Assembly: GCA_002329295.1 (NCBI GenBank)
Contig: DCTT01000009.1
Location: forward strand, 1-33,844
DNA length: 33,844 nt
Origin: Eubacteriaceae bacterium UBA1433
GTDB taxonomy: Bacteria > Bacillota > Clostridia > Eubacteriales > UBA1433
Reading direction: 5' to 3'
The notes under the pieces are model-generated. The model ran no database searches and was not told the origin of the DNA. It saw only the letters and a list, made by a program, of their open reading frames with translations. Positions within the stretch are counted from its first letter, which is position 1. Every line of letters starts with the position of its first letter. Made by a program: the position numbers and the translations under genes. Of the stretch, positions 25,275 to 33,340 are shown piece after piece.

Positions 25275-26262
25275 ATTTGGTATCATTATTTTCTTTAAAC
25301 AGGTATTTTTTTAAAATGACCATTACTTCCGATTGGGTCACGACAGAAGAGAGTTCTCTGCGAATTTTGGCGGAATGAGGAAGTCCTTTTGTATACCAAA
25401 AGAGGTGCTTACGCATAGCGGCAACGGCCGCTTTTTCGTTGGTGCTTGCACAAACCATTTTCAAATGCAGTTCGATCTGTGAAAAAATTTCTTCGCAGGT
25501 AGGCGATGTATAAGGCAGGCCGGCTCTGTCTGCCACAATTTGCCCAAAGAGCCAAGGGTTGCCCATGGCGCCTCGACCAATCATAATACCGTCCGCTCCG
25601 GTCTGCGTTAAGACAGATGTTGCATCCTGCGGACTGAAAATATCGCCGTTTGCAATGACGGGAACAGAGCAGACCTTTTTAACTTGAGCAATTATGTGCC
25701 AATCGCTTTTGCCGGTAAAAACCTGTTCTTTTGTACGGGGATGTACAATAATCATATCGGCGCCCGCTTGCTGCATGGCCAAGGCAAAAGCCGGGGCGTT
25801 GATATGGTCTTTGTCCCAGCCGGAACGAATTTTGACGCTGACGGGTTTTTGCGAAACGCTTTTTACGGCACGCACAATTTCGCAAGCAAGGTCTTCGTCG
25901 CGCATTAAAGCGCTGCCTTCTTTGTTTTTTGTAACTTTCGGAACCGGACATCCCATATTGATATCGATGGCCGCAAAGGCAGAATTGTTGATATACTCCT
26001 CAATTGCGCGTGCAAATATTTGCGGTTCCGACCCAAAGAGTTGCACGACACAGGGAAATTCTGTCGAGGTGGTGGCAAGCATGTCAATGCTTTTTTTGTT
26101 TTGATAGCAAAGCGCTTTGGCGCTGATCATTTCCGTATAGACAATGCTGGCGCCGTGCATGCGACAGATGGTGCGAAAAGGCAGGTCGCTTACACCTGCC
26201 AATGGAGCCAAAGCTATATAGTTTTGTTGAGCCAGCAAATCATGAAAAACCTTATCGGCCAT
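25273..26262 (-). CDS. dusB: tRNA-dihydrouridine synthase, DusB type
   Basis: An FMN-dependent enzyme that reduces uridines in the tRNA D-loop. The 329-residue TIM-barrel protein starts with the APLAGVSDLPFR signature (about 18-29), has NMGCPVPKVTKNKEGSALM with the catalytic cysteine (about 99-117), KIRSGWD and the GDIFSP and GRGAMGNPWLF phosphate-binding strands. Start ATG 26262 overlaps the coaX stop by 11 bases. Last gene of the panT-coaX-dusB unit. Confidence 0.95.
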   Translation of the reverse strand: MADKVFHDLLAQQNYIALAPLAGVSDLPFRTICRMHGASIVYTEMISAKALCYQNKKSIDMLATTSTEFPCVVQLFGSEPQIFARAIEEYINNSAFAAIDINMGCPVPKVTKNKEGSALMRDEDLACEIVRAVKSVSQKPVSVKIRSGWDKDHINAPAFALAMQQAGADMIIVHPRTKEQVFTGKSDWHIIAQVKKVCSVPVIANGDIFSPQDATSVLTQTGADGIMIGRGAMGNPWLFGQIVADRAGLPYTSPTCEEIFSQIELHLKMVCASTNEKAAVAAMRKHLFWYTKGLPHSAKIRRELSSVVTQSEVMVILKKYLFKENNDTK

Positions 26263-27025
26263 TGTTTTTATCCCAAATGAGTTTTAGCCCTTTTAAGGTT
26301 AAAAGCGGATCGTATACATCGATCACATCGGTTTTTGAATGGATGACCTGTGTATAGCCTCCTGTGGCGATAACTTTTGCCTCGGGACAACGAGCCTCTT
26401 CTTTCATCTTCCTGGTAATATATTCCACTTGACCCACATAGCCGTAAATAAGTCCGGCTTGCATACTGTGGACGGTATTTTTTGCCAAAATAGACGGAGG
26501 GCAGGCAATTTCCACATGAGGGAGCATAGCGGTTCTTGACCAAAGAGCATCAGCGGAAATCTGGATGCCCGGAGATGTAACCGCAGCATGAAAGAGACCG
26601 TCTGCGTTTACCAAATCAAAGGTGGTTGCTGTACCAAAATTCATTACCAGGCAAGGACCGCCGTATAAATAAAAACCTGCCGCCACATCGGCGATGCGAT
26701 CAGCACCTACTTCGCGAGGGTCGTCTACCTGAATGGCAATGCCTGTTTTGACACCGGCCTTTAAAATAAGCGGAGTCAGCTGAAAGGTCTTTGAAATGGT
26801 GCTGACGAAAGAGTGCGTAAGATTGGGAACGACGGAAGAAAGTACCACGCCTTTTACATCGGCAGGATTGAATTTGTTTTGTTCAAACCATGAGCGGATT
26901 AAAATGGCGTATTCGTCACTGGTTTTTTGGTCTCGCGTTACCGCTTTCCACACGGCGACAATTTCGTTTTTATCAAAAAGTCCAAACTTACATGTGCTGT
27001 TTCCGATGTCGATTACAAGTATCAT
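26252..27025 (-). CDS. coaX: Type III pantothenate kinase
   Basis: First step of coenzyme A synthesis: pantothenate to 4'-phosphopantothenate. The 257-residue ASKHA-fold protein begins with LVIDIGNSTCKFGLF, has VGADRIADVAAGFYLYGG and NFGTATTFDLVNADG, and a late ATGGYTQVI phosphate loop; these define CoaX rather than CoaA. CoaX enzymes are usually not feedback inhibited by CoA. It lies 33 bases after a probable pantothenate transporter and overlaps dusB. Confidence 0.95.
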   Translation of the reverse strand: MILVIDIGNSTCKFGLFDKNEIVAVWKAVTRDQKTSDEYAILIRSWFEQNKFNPADVKGVVLSSVVPNLTHSFVSTISKTFQLTPLILKAGVKTGIAIQVDDPREVGADRIADVAAGFYLYGGPCLVMNFGTATTFDLVNADGLFHAAVTSPGIQISADALWSRTAMLPHVEIACPPSILAKNTVHSMQAGLIYGYVGQVEYITRKMKEEARCPEAKVIATGGYTQVIHSKTDVIDVYDPLLTLKGLKLIWDKNNGR

Positions 27026-27058
27026 ATTGCTACCGCCTGTTTTTTGAAAGTATTTGGG

Positions 27059-27649
27059 TTATGCGTTTTGTCCGCGACTTGTTTTTTTGTAAATAGCGAT
27101 AATGGCCGATGTTAAAATGGCGGCGGTTACCGCTTCAATAATGGCACTGGACGAAATGATGCCGATCAATAAAACTTTAAACCCTATTCCCATAAGTTCC
27201 GTAATTTTTTCTGCATAAAATAGATAGAGTGCGCTCATCACCAAAACGGTATTGGTAATCATGCCCATTGCTCCGGCCACGGCGCCCGCTGTGGCAATGC
27301 GTCCGGTGCTTTTGCTGTCGCGGACAATGAGAGCATATACCCAATAGGCCACGACACCGATAAACATACGGGGAACCACAGAGACCAACGGATTGATAAA
27401 TAGGGGATCCAAAATGGACATCGGCATGGTCATAGCGCGAATCATAATCACAATTCCCATCGCTGTGCCCATCAGCCAGCCGGCCTTGGGCCCCCTGATG
27501 ATTCCGGTAAGAATTGTGGGTAAAAACATAACAACGGCGATACTGGCGCCAAAGCCGGGTATCATCGTTGCAAAAAGTAGGACAACACTGAGTCCGAACA
27601 TAACTCCCAAAAAGGTGAGGTTGCGCGGATTTTTAAATAGATCTTTCAT
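27059..27649 (-). CDS. panT: ECF transporter S component, probably for pantothenate
   Basis: A 196-residue hydrophobic protein with about six membrane helices of the ECF substrate-binding type. The repeated small-residue pattern GPKAGWLMGTAMGIVIMI and the phrase NPLVSVVPRMFIGVVAYWVY match the S-component family that includes PanT. Placement directly upstream of coaX is the main reason to propose pantothenate; the sequence alone does not prove it. Start ATG 27649 has a GGAGG ribosome site. It uses its own promoter on the minus strand. Confidence 0.8.
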   Translation of the reverse strand: MKDLFKNPRNLTFLGVMFGLSVVLLFATMIPGFGASIAVVMFLPTILTGIIRGPKAGWLMGTAMGIVIMIRAMTMPMSILDPLFINPLVSVVPRMFIGVVAYWVYALIVRDSKSTGRIATAGAVAGAMGMITNTVLVMSALYLFYAEKITELMGIGFKVLLIGIISSSAIIEAVTAAILTSAIIAIYKKTSRGQNA

Positions 27650-27674
27650 TTTTTCCTCCTGTTCTCACTCCTGG

Positions 27675-27751
27675 CTTTTGCTGTAAAGCAAAGCCGTTGG
27701 ATGCAAGACTGATTTTGCCTTTATTAAAGCAGATTTCATTAAAAATGTAAA
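27675..27751 (-). promoter_or_regulatory. Leader and promoter of the panT-coaX-dusB unit
   Basis: Minus strand: TTTACA (27746-27751), 17 bases, TTTAAT (27723-27728), each one change from consensus. The transcript leader of about 65 bases contains a hairpin GGCTTTGCT/AGCAAAAGCC just upstream of the ribosome site. It has no T-run, so it is not a terminator; a role is unknown. Confidence 0.55.
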
Positions 27752-27797
27752 GTATATATCAAGTTTTGTTCCGGTTTTTGTGGAAAGAAATTCATTA

Positions 27798-27826
27798 TTG
27801 ATTATTTTTATACAGAGGAATATAAT
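27798..27826 (+). promoter_or_regulatory. Promoter of the siroheme protein-ABC operon
   Basis: TTGATT (27798-27803), 17-base spacer, perfect TATAAT (27821-27826), followed by AAGGAGG and the start at 27868. It is divergent from the panT promoter. Confidence 0.75.
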
Positions 27827-27867
27827 TAAAAAAACAATAAAAAATGAAATAAGGAGGCACCAAAACG

Positions 27868-28776
27868 ATGAACCATATAACAGACGAAGAGAGAAAAAAA
27901 TACAAAGGCATGGGTTTTGTTCCCAATCGAGACGGAAAAAACACTTCGGCGCGCGTTGTAACGAAAAACGGCGTTTTGAGCAGTGAGCAAATGCGGGCGG
28001 CTTGTGAAATTGCTGATACGTACGGCAACGGAAAAATTGCCATAACATCGCGTATGTGTCTGGAACTTCCGGTGATTTCTTATGATAATATTCAAAATGT
28101 TATTGATGCACTGGAAAAGGTAGATTTGGCACCGGGGGGAACAGGGGCGAAAGTAAGGCCTGTTACCGCATGCAAAGGCACGGTTTGTCCGCATGGCAAT
28201 TTTGATACGCAAGAGATGGCTCTTGAAATTCATTATAAATTTTATGAAGGATACAGGAGCGTTAAGCTGCCTCATAAATTTAAGATTGGCGTAGGCGGAT
28301 GTCCCAACAACTGTATTAAACCCGATATCAACGACTTAGGCATTGTCGGTGTTTATATACCGAAATTTGAAATGGATAAATGTGTGGGTTGCGCAGAATG
28401 TTCGGTGGAATTCGCATGCCCGGTAAAGAAGTTTGAAAAAAATGTAGGGATAGATTCAAATGTATGCACGGATTGCGGTAAATGTGTGGAAACATGTCCT
28501 TTTGGTGTGGTACCCAGCGGACAAAAGGGATTCAAAATATACTTAGGTGGTCAATGGGGTAAAACAATGCGCAGAGGGAATCTGATGAAGCGTATTGTGA
28601 CTTCAAAAGAAGAACTTTTTGAACTGATTGAAAAAGTTATTTTGCTCTATAAGGCAGAAGGCATCGCAGGGGAGCGATTCGGCAACACGATAGACAGAAT
28701 CGGGATGGAAAAAGCAGAAGAGATACTTCAAGGAAATGGCTTGCTTGAGAAGAAAAACGAAATCATCAATGCGTAA
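27868..28776 (+). CDS. Small siroheme/Fe-S sulfite reductase-like protein with two ferredoxin clusters
   Basis: A 302-residue protein like the catalytic subunits of sulfite and nitrite reductases, but about half the usual size (AsrC-like or dSiR-like). A ferredoxin-like half (about 1-90) is followed by the cluster/siroheme cysteines C102-K-G-T-V-C107 and GGC145-PNN-C149. The first pair has four residues between cysteines; classical sulfite reductases have five. Then come two [4Fe-4S] sites: CVGCAECSVEFACP, with an unusual five-residue last gap, and a regular CTDCGKCVETCP. Start ATG 27868 has AAGGAGG upstream. The substrate is unknown: no AsrA or AsrB partner is nearby. It is followed, with an 8-base overlap, by a complete metal-chelate ABC importer. 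Confidence 0.85.
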   Translation: MNHITDEERKKYKGMGFVPNRDGKNTSARVVTKNGVLSSEQMRAACEIADTYGNGKIAITSRMCLELPVISYDNIQNVIDALEKVDLAPGGTGAKVRPVTACKGTVCPHGNFDTQEMALEIHYKFYEGYRSVKLPHKFKIGVGGCPNNCIKPDINDLGIVGVYIPKFEMDKCVGCAECSVEFACPVKKFEKNVGIDSNVCTDCGKCVETCPFGVVPSGQKGFKIYLGGQWGKTMRRGNLMKRIVTSKEELFELIEKVILLYKAEGIAGERFGNTIDRIGMEKAEEILQGNGLLEKKNEIINA

Positions 28777-29719
28777 GCTCTGTAAAGCCTGTGTTGTCAT
28801 TGTAATTTTCTGTGTTTTGTGTGCCACGATATTTGGCTGTGCCTCTAAACAGGGTGAAAAGCAACCGTCACAACAGGGCGAAATCAGTTTTACCGATGCG
28901 TTGGGCAACGAAGTTACATTGCATCAACCGCAAAGGGTGATATGCACGATGGGATCTTTTGCGCAAACCTGGTATCTGGCCGGTGGCAAGGTGCTTGCCA
29001 CCACCTCTGACGCCATAGAAGACCGCAAACTGGATTTAGGCGGCGAGGTAGAAAACATTGGCACAGTCAAGCAACCCAATCTGGAAAAAATCATGGCGCT
29101 AAATCCGGACTTTGTCATTTTATCGGCAGATATTGCCACGCATGTCAGTGCAGCGGAGACATTGAAAAAAGCGGGAATTCCCTGTGCGCTTTTCAAAGTT
29201 GAATATTTTCAAGATTATTTGGACATGCTAAATATCCTAACCGATATTACGGGTCGAAAAGACCTTTACAAAAAAAACGGACTGGCAATTGAGGCTCAAA
29301 TAAAGGAAACGATTGCCAAGGTGGATCCGACAAAAAGGCCGACGGTTCTTTTCTTGCGGGCTTATTCGACCGGTGCAAAATCGAAGGGTGAAGACAATAT
29401 GGTTGGGGTTATGCTGAAAGATTTGGGAGCGGACAACATTGCCTCCAGACATCCGTCGCTGTTAGAAACCATTACGATGGAAGAAATGATGAAAGCAGAC
29501 CCGGACTATATCTTTGTTGCTACGATGGGAGCAAGCGATGAAGAAGCTTTGGCAGCACTGAAAGACATGTTGTTTTCAAATAAGGCCATGCAGGAGCTGA
29601 AAGCCATCAAGAACAACCATTATTACGTATTGGACAAAGAGCTGTTTCATTATAAGCCGAATCACAGATGGGCAGAGTCCTATGCGTATCTCTACAAGTT
29701 GCTCTATGAAACGAAATAA
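28769..29719 (+). CDS. ABC importer substrate-binding lipoprotein, BtuF/FecB type
   Basis: Extracytoplasmic binding protein for an iron-chelate, heme or corrinoid importer, about 316 residues. Residues 1-24 form a lipoprotein signal: basic start, hydrophobic core, and lipobox ATIFGC with Cys24. The mature part has the family layout: FTDALGNEVTLHQPQRVICTMG, a long helix, then VLFLRAY and the second lobe ending HYYVLDKELF. I chose ATG 28769, overlapping the previous gene by 8 bases, so that the signal peptide is typical; the ATG at 28736 would add 11 residues. The ribosome site is poor, so coupling is likely. The ligand cannot be told from motifs. Confidence 0.9.
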   Translation: MRKLCKACVVIVIFCVLCATIFGCASKQGEKQPSQQGEISFTDALGNEVTLHQPQRVICTMGSFAQTWYLAGGKVLATTSDAIEDRKLDLGGEVENIGTVKQPNLEKIMALNPDFVILSADIATHVSAAETLKKAGIPCALFKVEYFQDYLDMLNILTDITGRKDLYKKNGLAIEAQIKETIAKVDPTKRPTVLFLRAYSTGAKSKGEDNMVGVMLKDLGADNIASRHPSLLETITMEEMMKADPDYIFVATMGASDEEALAALKDMLFSNKAMQELKAIKNNHYYVLDKELFHYKPNHRWAESYAYLYKLLYETK

Positions 29720-30719
29720 AGATTCGAATACGAAAAAAATGGTGATTATTGCCGTCACCGCCCTGCTCCTTGCGGTGATGGTTGCTGTTAACATGATGTA
29801 TGGATCGGCAACGATATCGTTTCGTGAAATAATCAAAGCACTGTCCGAAAAAGACAGTGCTGATTTTGCGTATCGCATTATTGTTTATCTTCGTTTGCCG
29901 CGCATTGTGGCGGCCATAGCTGCCGGTGCGGCCTTGGCTGTGGCCGGCGGGGTGCTGCAGTCTGTGCTCAATAATGCCTTGGCAAGCCCTAATATTATCG
30001 GTGTCAATGCGGGTTCCGGGCTGTTTGTCGTGCTCATCACCGCCTTTTTTCCGACCCATTTGACCATGATTCCTTTTGCAGCCTTTGCCGGAGCCTTGAT
30101 AGTAGCATTGTTAATATATTTTACCGCTTATAAAACAGGTGCGTCTCGTATCACGATTGTTTTAGCAGGTTTAGCAGTGGGGAGTTTCTTTGGCGCTGCC
30201 ATTGATACGGTGCTTACGCTAAAGCCCGATGTGATGATTAGTGTCAACTCCTTTATGGTCGGCGGATTTTCTGCCGTAAACTTTGATGTGGTGCGTTTCG
30301 CCCTTTTTTATATTGTAATCGGACTGATTTTGGCAATGGTTTTGAGTCGGGAAATGAATGTAATTTCTTTGGGTGACGAAGTAGCGGCTTCTTTGGGTGT
30401 ACGTGTGCATCTTCTTCGTTTTGTGCTGATTGTGTGTGCATCGTTGTTGGCGGGGAGTGCGGTGAGTTTTGCAGGATTGTTAGGTTTTATCGGTTTGATT
30501 GTACCCCATATGTGTCGCAGCATGATAGGCCATGACAATCGATTTGTGCTTCCCTTTAGCGCTTTGGCAGGCGCATTGTTTGTTTTAACTTGTGATCTGA
30601 TTGCCCGAACAGCCTTTGCACCCTATGAATTGCCGGTAGGCATTATTATGTCGGCAATCGGCGGACCGTTTTTTATTTATTTGTTGTTTAAACAAAGAAG
30701 AGGAAGACTGTATGATTGA
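29706..30719 (+). CDS. ABC importer permease, FecCD/BtuC type
   Basis: About 337 residues and about ten membrane helices. Typical segments are RLPRIVAAIAAGAALAVAGG near residue 60, NPLAS-like NALASPNIIGVNAGSG, LAGLAVGSFFGA and GLLGFIGLIVPHMCRSMIG with the coupling-helix glycine. ATG 29706 is used, overlapping the binding-protein gene by 14 bases; an ATG at 29682 is possible. As in this family, two copies would form the channel. Confidence 0.93.
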   Translation: MKRNKDSNTKKMVIIAVTALLLAVMVAVNMMYGSATISFREIIKALSEKDSADFAYRIIVYLRLPRIVAAIAAGAALAVAGGVLQSVLNNALASPNIIGVNAGSGLFVVLITAFFPTHLTMIPFAAFAGALIVALLIYFTAYKTGASRITIVLAGLAVGSFFGAAIDTVLTLKPDVMISVNSFMVGGFSAVNFDVVRFALFYIVIGLILAMVLSREMNVISLGDEVAASLGVRVHLLRFVLIVCASLLAGSAVSFAGLLGFIGLIVPHMCRSMIGHDNRFVLPFSALAGALFVLTCDLIARTAFAPYELPVGIIMSAIGGPFFIYLLFKQRRGRLYD

Positions 30720-31482
30720 GCTGAAAGGCGTTTTTGCGGGCTATTTCGGGGAAGCAAAAATCCATGATATCCATTTGACTTTTCATCAGGGAAAAATCAG
30801 CGCAATCGTGGGACCGAACGGTTGCGGCAAGACAACGCTGTTAAAAACAGCGGCACGTTTGTTGACGCCGATGAAAGGCAGCGTTTATTTGGGCGAGATA
30901 GACATTGCGCAAATGGGTTTGAAGGCGTTTGTGCAACGCGTTGCGATGTTGCCGCAAACTCGGCTGTCTGTAAATATGCGTGTTGAAAACCTGGTGATGC
31001 ATGGGCGTTTTCCCTATGCGGGATTTGGGCGCAAGCCTTCACAAGAAGACAAAAATGCGGTGGAAAAGGCGTTGTACTTGACAAAAATCGAGTCATTGAG
31101 AAATAAAAATATTTCAGAGCTTTCCGGTGGGGAAAAACAACGAGCGTATATTGCCATGGCAATCGCGCAGGATACGGAAGTGTTTTTGCTGGATGAGCCG
31201 ATGACACATTTGGATATCTGTCATCAGATTGATATCGGTGAGATTCTCAAAGAATTAAACCGGGAAGGAAAAACCATCATCATGGTGTTGCATGACTTGG
31301 CGCAGGCTATGACGCTTGCTGATTTTGTCTGTGTGATGAGGGAAGGAAAAGTGTTGTGTTATGCACCGCCGCAAGAAGTGTATGAAGGAGGATACCTGCA
31401 AAAGGCGTTTGATGTACATTGTCTGAAAATGGAAGATAAAAACCAAAATGTTTTTTATACGTTTTGCAAACGGCAATCATAA
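30712..31482 (+). CDS. ABC importer ATPase, FecE/BtuD type
   Basis: A 256-residue ATP-binding subunit: Walker A GPNGCGKTT (about 36-44), Q-loop LPQTRLS, signature LSGGEKQRAYIAMA (about 136-149), Walker B EVFLLDEP and switch histidine in MVLHDLAQA. The gene overlaps the permease by 8 bases and completes a binding protein-permease-ATPase set. No separate terminator is obvious after it; a GGGTTTTT/AAAAATCC hairpin (about 31499-31518) is present without a T-run. Confidence 0.95.
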   Translation: MIELKGVFAGYFGEAKIHDIHLTFHQGKISAIVGPNGCGKTTLLKTAARLLTPMKGSVYLGEIDIAQMGLKAFVQRVAMLPQTRLSVNMRVENLVMHGRFPYAGFGRKPSQEDKNAVEKALYLTKIESLRNKNISELSGGEKQRAYIAMAIAQDTEVFLLDEPMTHLDICHQIDIGEILKELNREGKTIIMVLHDLAQAMTLADFVCVMREGKVLCYAPPQEVYEGGYLQKAFDVHCLKMEDKNQNVFYTFCKRQS

Positions 31483-31526
31483 AAATAATATTTTAACGGG
31501 TTTTTGATAAAAAATCCGGCAATCTC

Positions 31527-31554
31527 TTGACTTATTTGATGAGAGGACTATAAT
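31527..31554 (+). promoter_or_regulatory. Promoter of the G5-M23 peptidase gene
   Basis: TTGACT (31527-31532), a 16-base spacer, TATAAT (31549-31554), 55 bases upstream of the start codon. The leader between them carries GTTGT/ACAAC repeats. Confidence 0.75.
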
Positions 31555-31557
31555 AAA

Positions 31558-31597
31558 GTTGTAAACAAGTTGTAACAACGAAACAACAATGTTGTAA
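31558..31597 (+). repeat. GTTGTAA direct repeats with ACAAC counter-repeats in the peptidase leader
   Basis: GTTGTAA occurs at 31558-31564, 31569-31575 and 31591-31597, with ACAAC at 31575-31579 and 31583-31587. ACAAC (31583-31587) and GTTGT (31591-31595) can form a short hairpin just before the ribosome site at about 31598-31603. This could be a protein-binding site or a translation-modulating leader. Confidence 0.5.
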
Positions 31598-31609
31598 AAA
31601 GGATAAGTC

Positions 31610-33265
31610 ATGAAACTCAGATTTCAAGTAAGAAGAGATTATAATAAACGAATCGAAAAAGTCAATGCACGGATGACACGCAAAAAAAGCCGTCGTCATT
31701 TGATTGATGAAATGACGTATTTGCGTTGGCAAAAAGAATCTTTGCGCAAAAAAGAAAGAGGCATACAACCAAATATGAGCGCTTTTGGGATTTGGCTGCA
31801 AGAAATGGATTATAAATTGCTGCGTGTGCAGAGTGTATTGAAATTTTATTATTCGGTTTTAAAAGAAAAAGTTTTGCGTTTTGTCGGTAGCGCAAAGAAA
31901 AACCAAACAAAAGCGGTAATTGCGTTTTGTTCCATTTTTTTGTTTGCGTTGTTGTTGTTTCTGCCTCAATCGGCACATGGATATACAGTGTATTTGAACG
32001 GCGATGAAGTAGGAATGGTCAAAGAACCGGAAGTTTTTGAAAATTCATTGAAAAACATTGAAAACGATATGAGTCAGTGGTATGACATCGGAGATTTATA
32101 TTACGAACAAACGGTAGTATACACAAAAGCGCCGATATCAAAAATTGCCGAGATGATGGACACAGAAACTTGCAAACAAAAGATTTATGAAGGTGGTTTT
32201 GAGCTATATGTTAAGGGCGTTATTTTGTATGTAGACGGTCAGGAGCTGGCTTCGGTGGGTTCAAAAGAAGATGGAGAAGCTGTCGTCAAAGAATTGACCA
32301 TGCAATATTCATCGACCCATGAAAATGAAAAACTCATTGGGGAAGCGCAAATTGACCAAACCATTACCATGGAAGAAAAAATTATTCCTATGTCGCAAAT
32401 CAAATCAGTGGATAGTGTTGTGGCCTCCGTATTTGGCCGTGAAGTGCAGTCTGCGCCTGCGGAAAATGCGGCGGTGTTGTCGAACAGCGCTGTTGCAAAA
32501 ACAGAGACGGAATTGGCCGATAGAGAGCAGGTAATGACGGCCTTTAGTATCGATAAAGATAAATTTAAAACCAGTGCAGCGGCAATAGAAAAGCCGTTGA
32601 TTACCATCAGAACAACGAAAGAAATTGTCTATACACAACCGGTGCAATACGGGAAAAAAATTGAATATGATGCAGCGATGTACGAGGGTGCCGAGCGCAT
32701 TAAGTCGGCAGGTGTAGAGGGAGAAGAAAAAATAACGGCTGTGGTTGCCTATGAAAACGGCAGAGAAATCAGCCGTGAAATTCAAAATACGGAACGGCTT
32801 CGCGACCCGGTTGATGCGGTCGTTGTTATGGGAACCATGCCCCTGCCTTCGGTGCGCAGCTCAGGAAGCTTTGTGATACCTGCCAGCGGAACCGTGTCAG
32901 CCATTGCCAAGCCCGGATCTCACGGCCCCGGTTATGCGGTGGATATTGCCAACCAAACAGGAACGCCGATTTATGCTTCCGATTCGGGAGTAGTGGTCTT
33001 GGCAAAATGGTACTTCGGATACGGCAATTGTATTATCATCAACCATGCCGGCGGATATTCAACGCTCTATGGACACTTGTCGGCTTATAAAGTCGGTGTG
33101 GGAGACACGGTAGGACAAGGTCAGGTTATCGGAAGTATGGGTAATACGGGCAACAGCACAGGGCCTCACTTACACTTTGCTATCCGCATCAACGAAAGAC
33201 CTACGATGATTCGAGATTATTTTTCGTTCCTGCAAGTGGGAAGGCGAGTAACCGCTTTGCAATAA
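31610..33265 (+). CDS. Membrane-anchored G5 and M23 peptidase-domain protein
   Basis: A 551-residue protein likely to act on peptidoglycan. The first 100 residues are very basic with a probable coiled coil and face the cytoplasm; a membrane helix (about 102-120) follows, and the rest is outside. Residues 125-325 are a YTVYLNGDEVG-type region seen in such proteins. A G5 domain (about 328-410) precedes the M23 fold (about 425-540). The C-terminal motif GPHLHF (His520, His522) is intact. In the first metal motif, usually HxxxD, Asp445 is present in GYAVDIA, but the position four before it is Gly; His438 is seven before it. ATG 31610 has AAAGGA upstream. Activity is uncertain. Confidence 0.88.
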   Translation: MKLRFQVRRDYNKRIEKVNARMTRKKSRRHLIDEMTYLRWQKESLRKKERGIQPNMSAFGIWLQEMDYKLLRVQSVLKFYYSVLKEKVLRFVGSAKKNQTKAVIAFCSIFLFALLLFLPQSAHGYTVYLNGDEVGMVKEPEVFENSLKNIENDMSQWYDIGDLYYEQTVVYTKAPISKIAEMMDTETCKQKIYEGGFELYVKGVILYVDGQELASVGSKEDGEAVVKELTMQYSSTHENEKLIGEAQIDQTITMEEKIIPMSQIKSVDSVVASVFGREVQSAPAENAAVLSNSAVAKTETELADREQVMTAFSIDKDKFKTSAAAIEKPLITIRTTKEIVYTQPVQYGKKIEYDAAMYEGAERIKSAGVEGEEKITAVVAYENGREISREIQNTERLRDPVDAVVVMGTMPLPSVRSSGSFVIPASGTVSAIAKPGSHGPGYAVDIANQTGTPIYASDSGVVVLAKWYFGYGNCIIINHAGGYSTLYGHLSAYKVGVGDTVGQGQVIGSMGNTGNSTGPHLHFAIRINERPTMIRDYFSFLQVGRRVTALQ

Positions 33266-33285
33266 TAATCATCGGCGAAAGAAAG

Positions 33286-33314
33286 AAAAGACCGTATCAA
33301 GCGCGGTCTTTTTT
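33286..33314. terminator. Terminator between the peptidase gene and murB
   Basis: AAAAGACCG (33286-33294), a 9-base loop, CGGTCTTTT (33304-33312) and further T residues. An A-run on the left also lets it serve murB on the minus strand. Confidence 0.8.
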
Positions 33315-33340
33315 CATCGGCAGAATAAAACAGACTCTGT

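Noticed and set aside
27790..27815. An AT-rich stretch resembling a Fur box near the siroheme operon promoter
   Set aside because: The match to ATTATC/GATAAT hexamers is partial and could be chance in AT-rich sequence. The feo-type palindrome is also not found here, so iron control of this operon remains unsupported.
29607..30059. A 150-codon minus-strand frame opposite the ABC permease gene
   Set aside because: Antisense to a clear FecCD permease; His-rich, low-sense content and no start signals.
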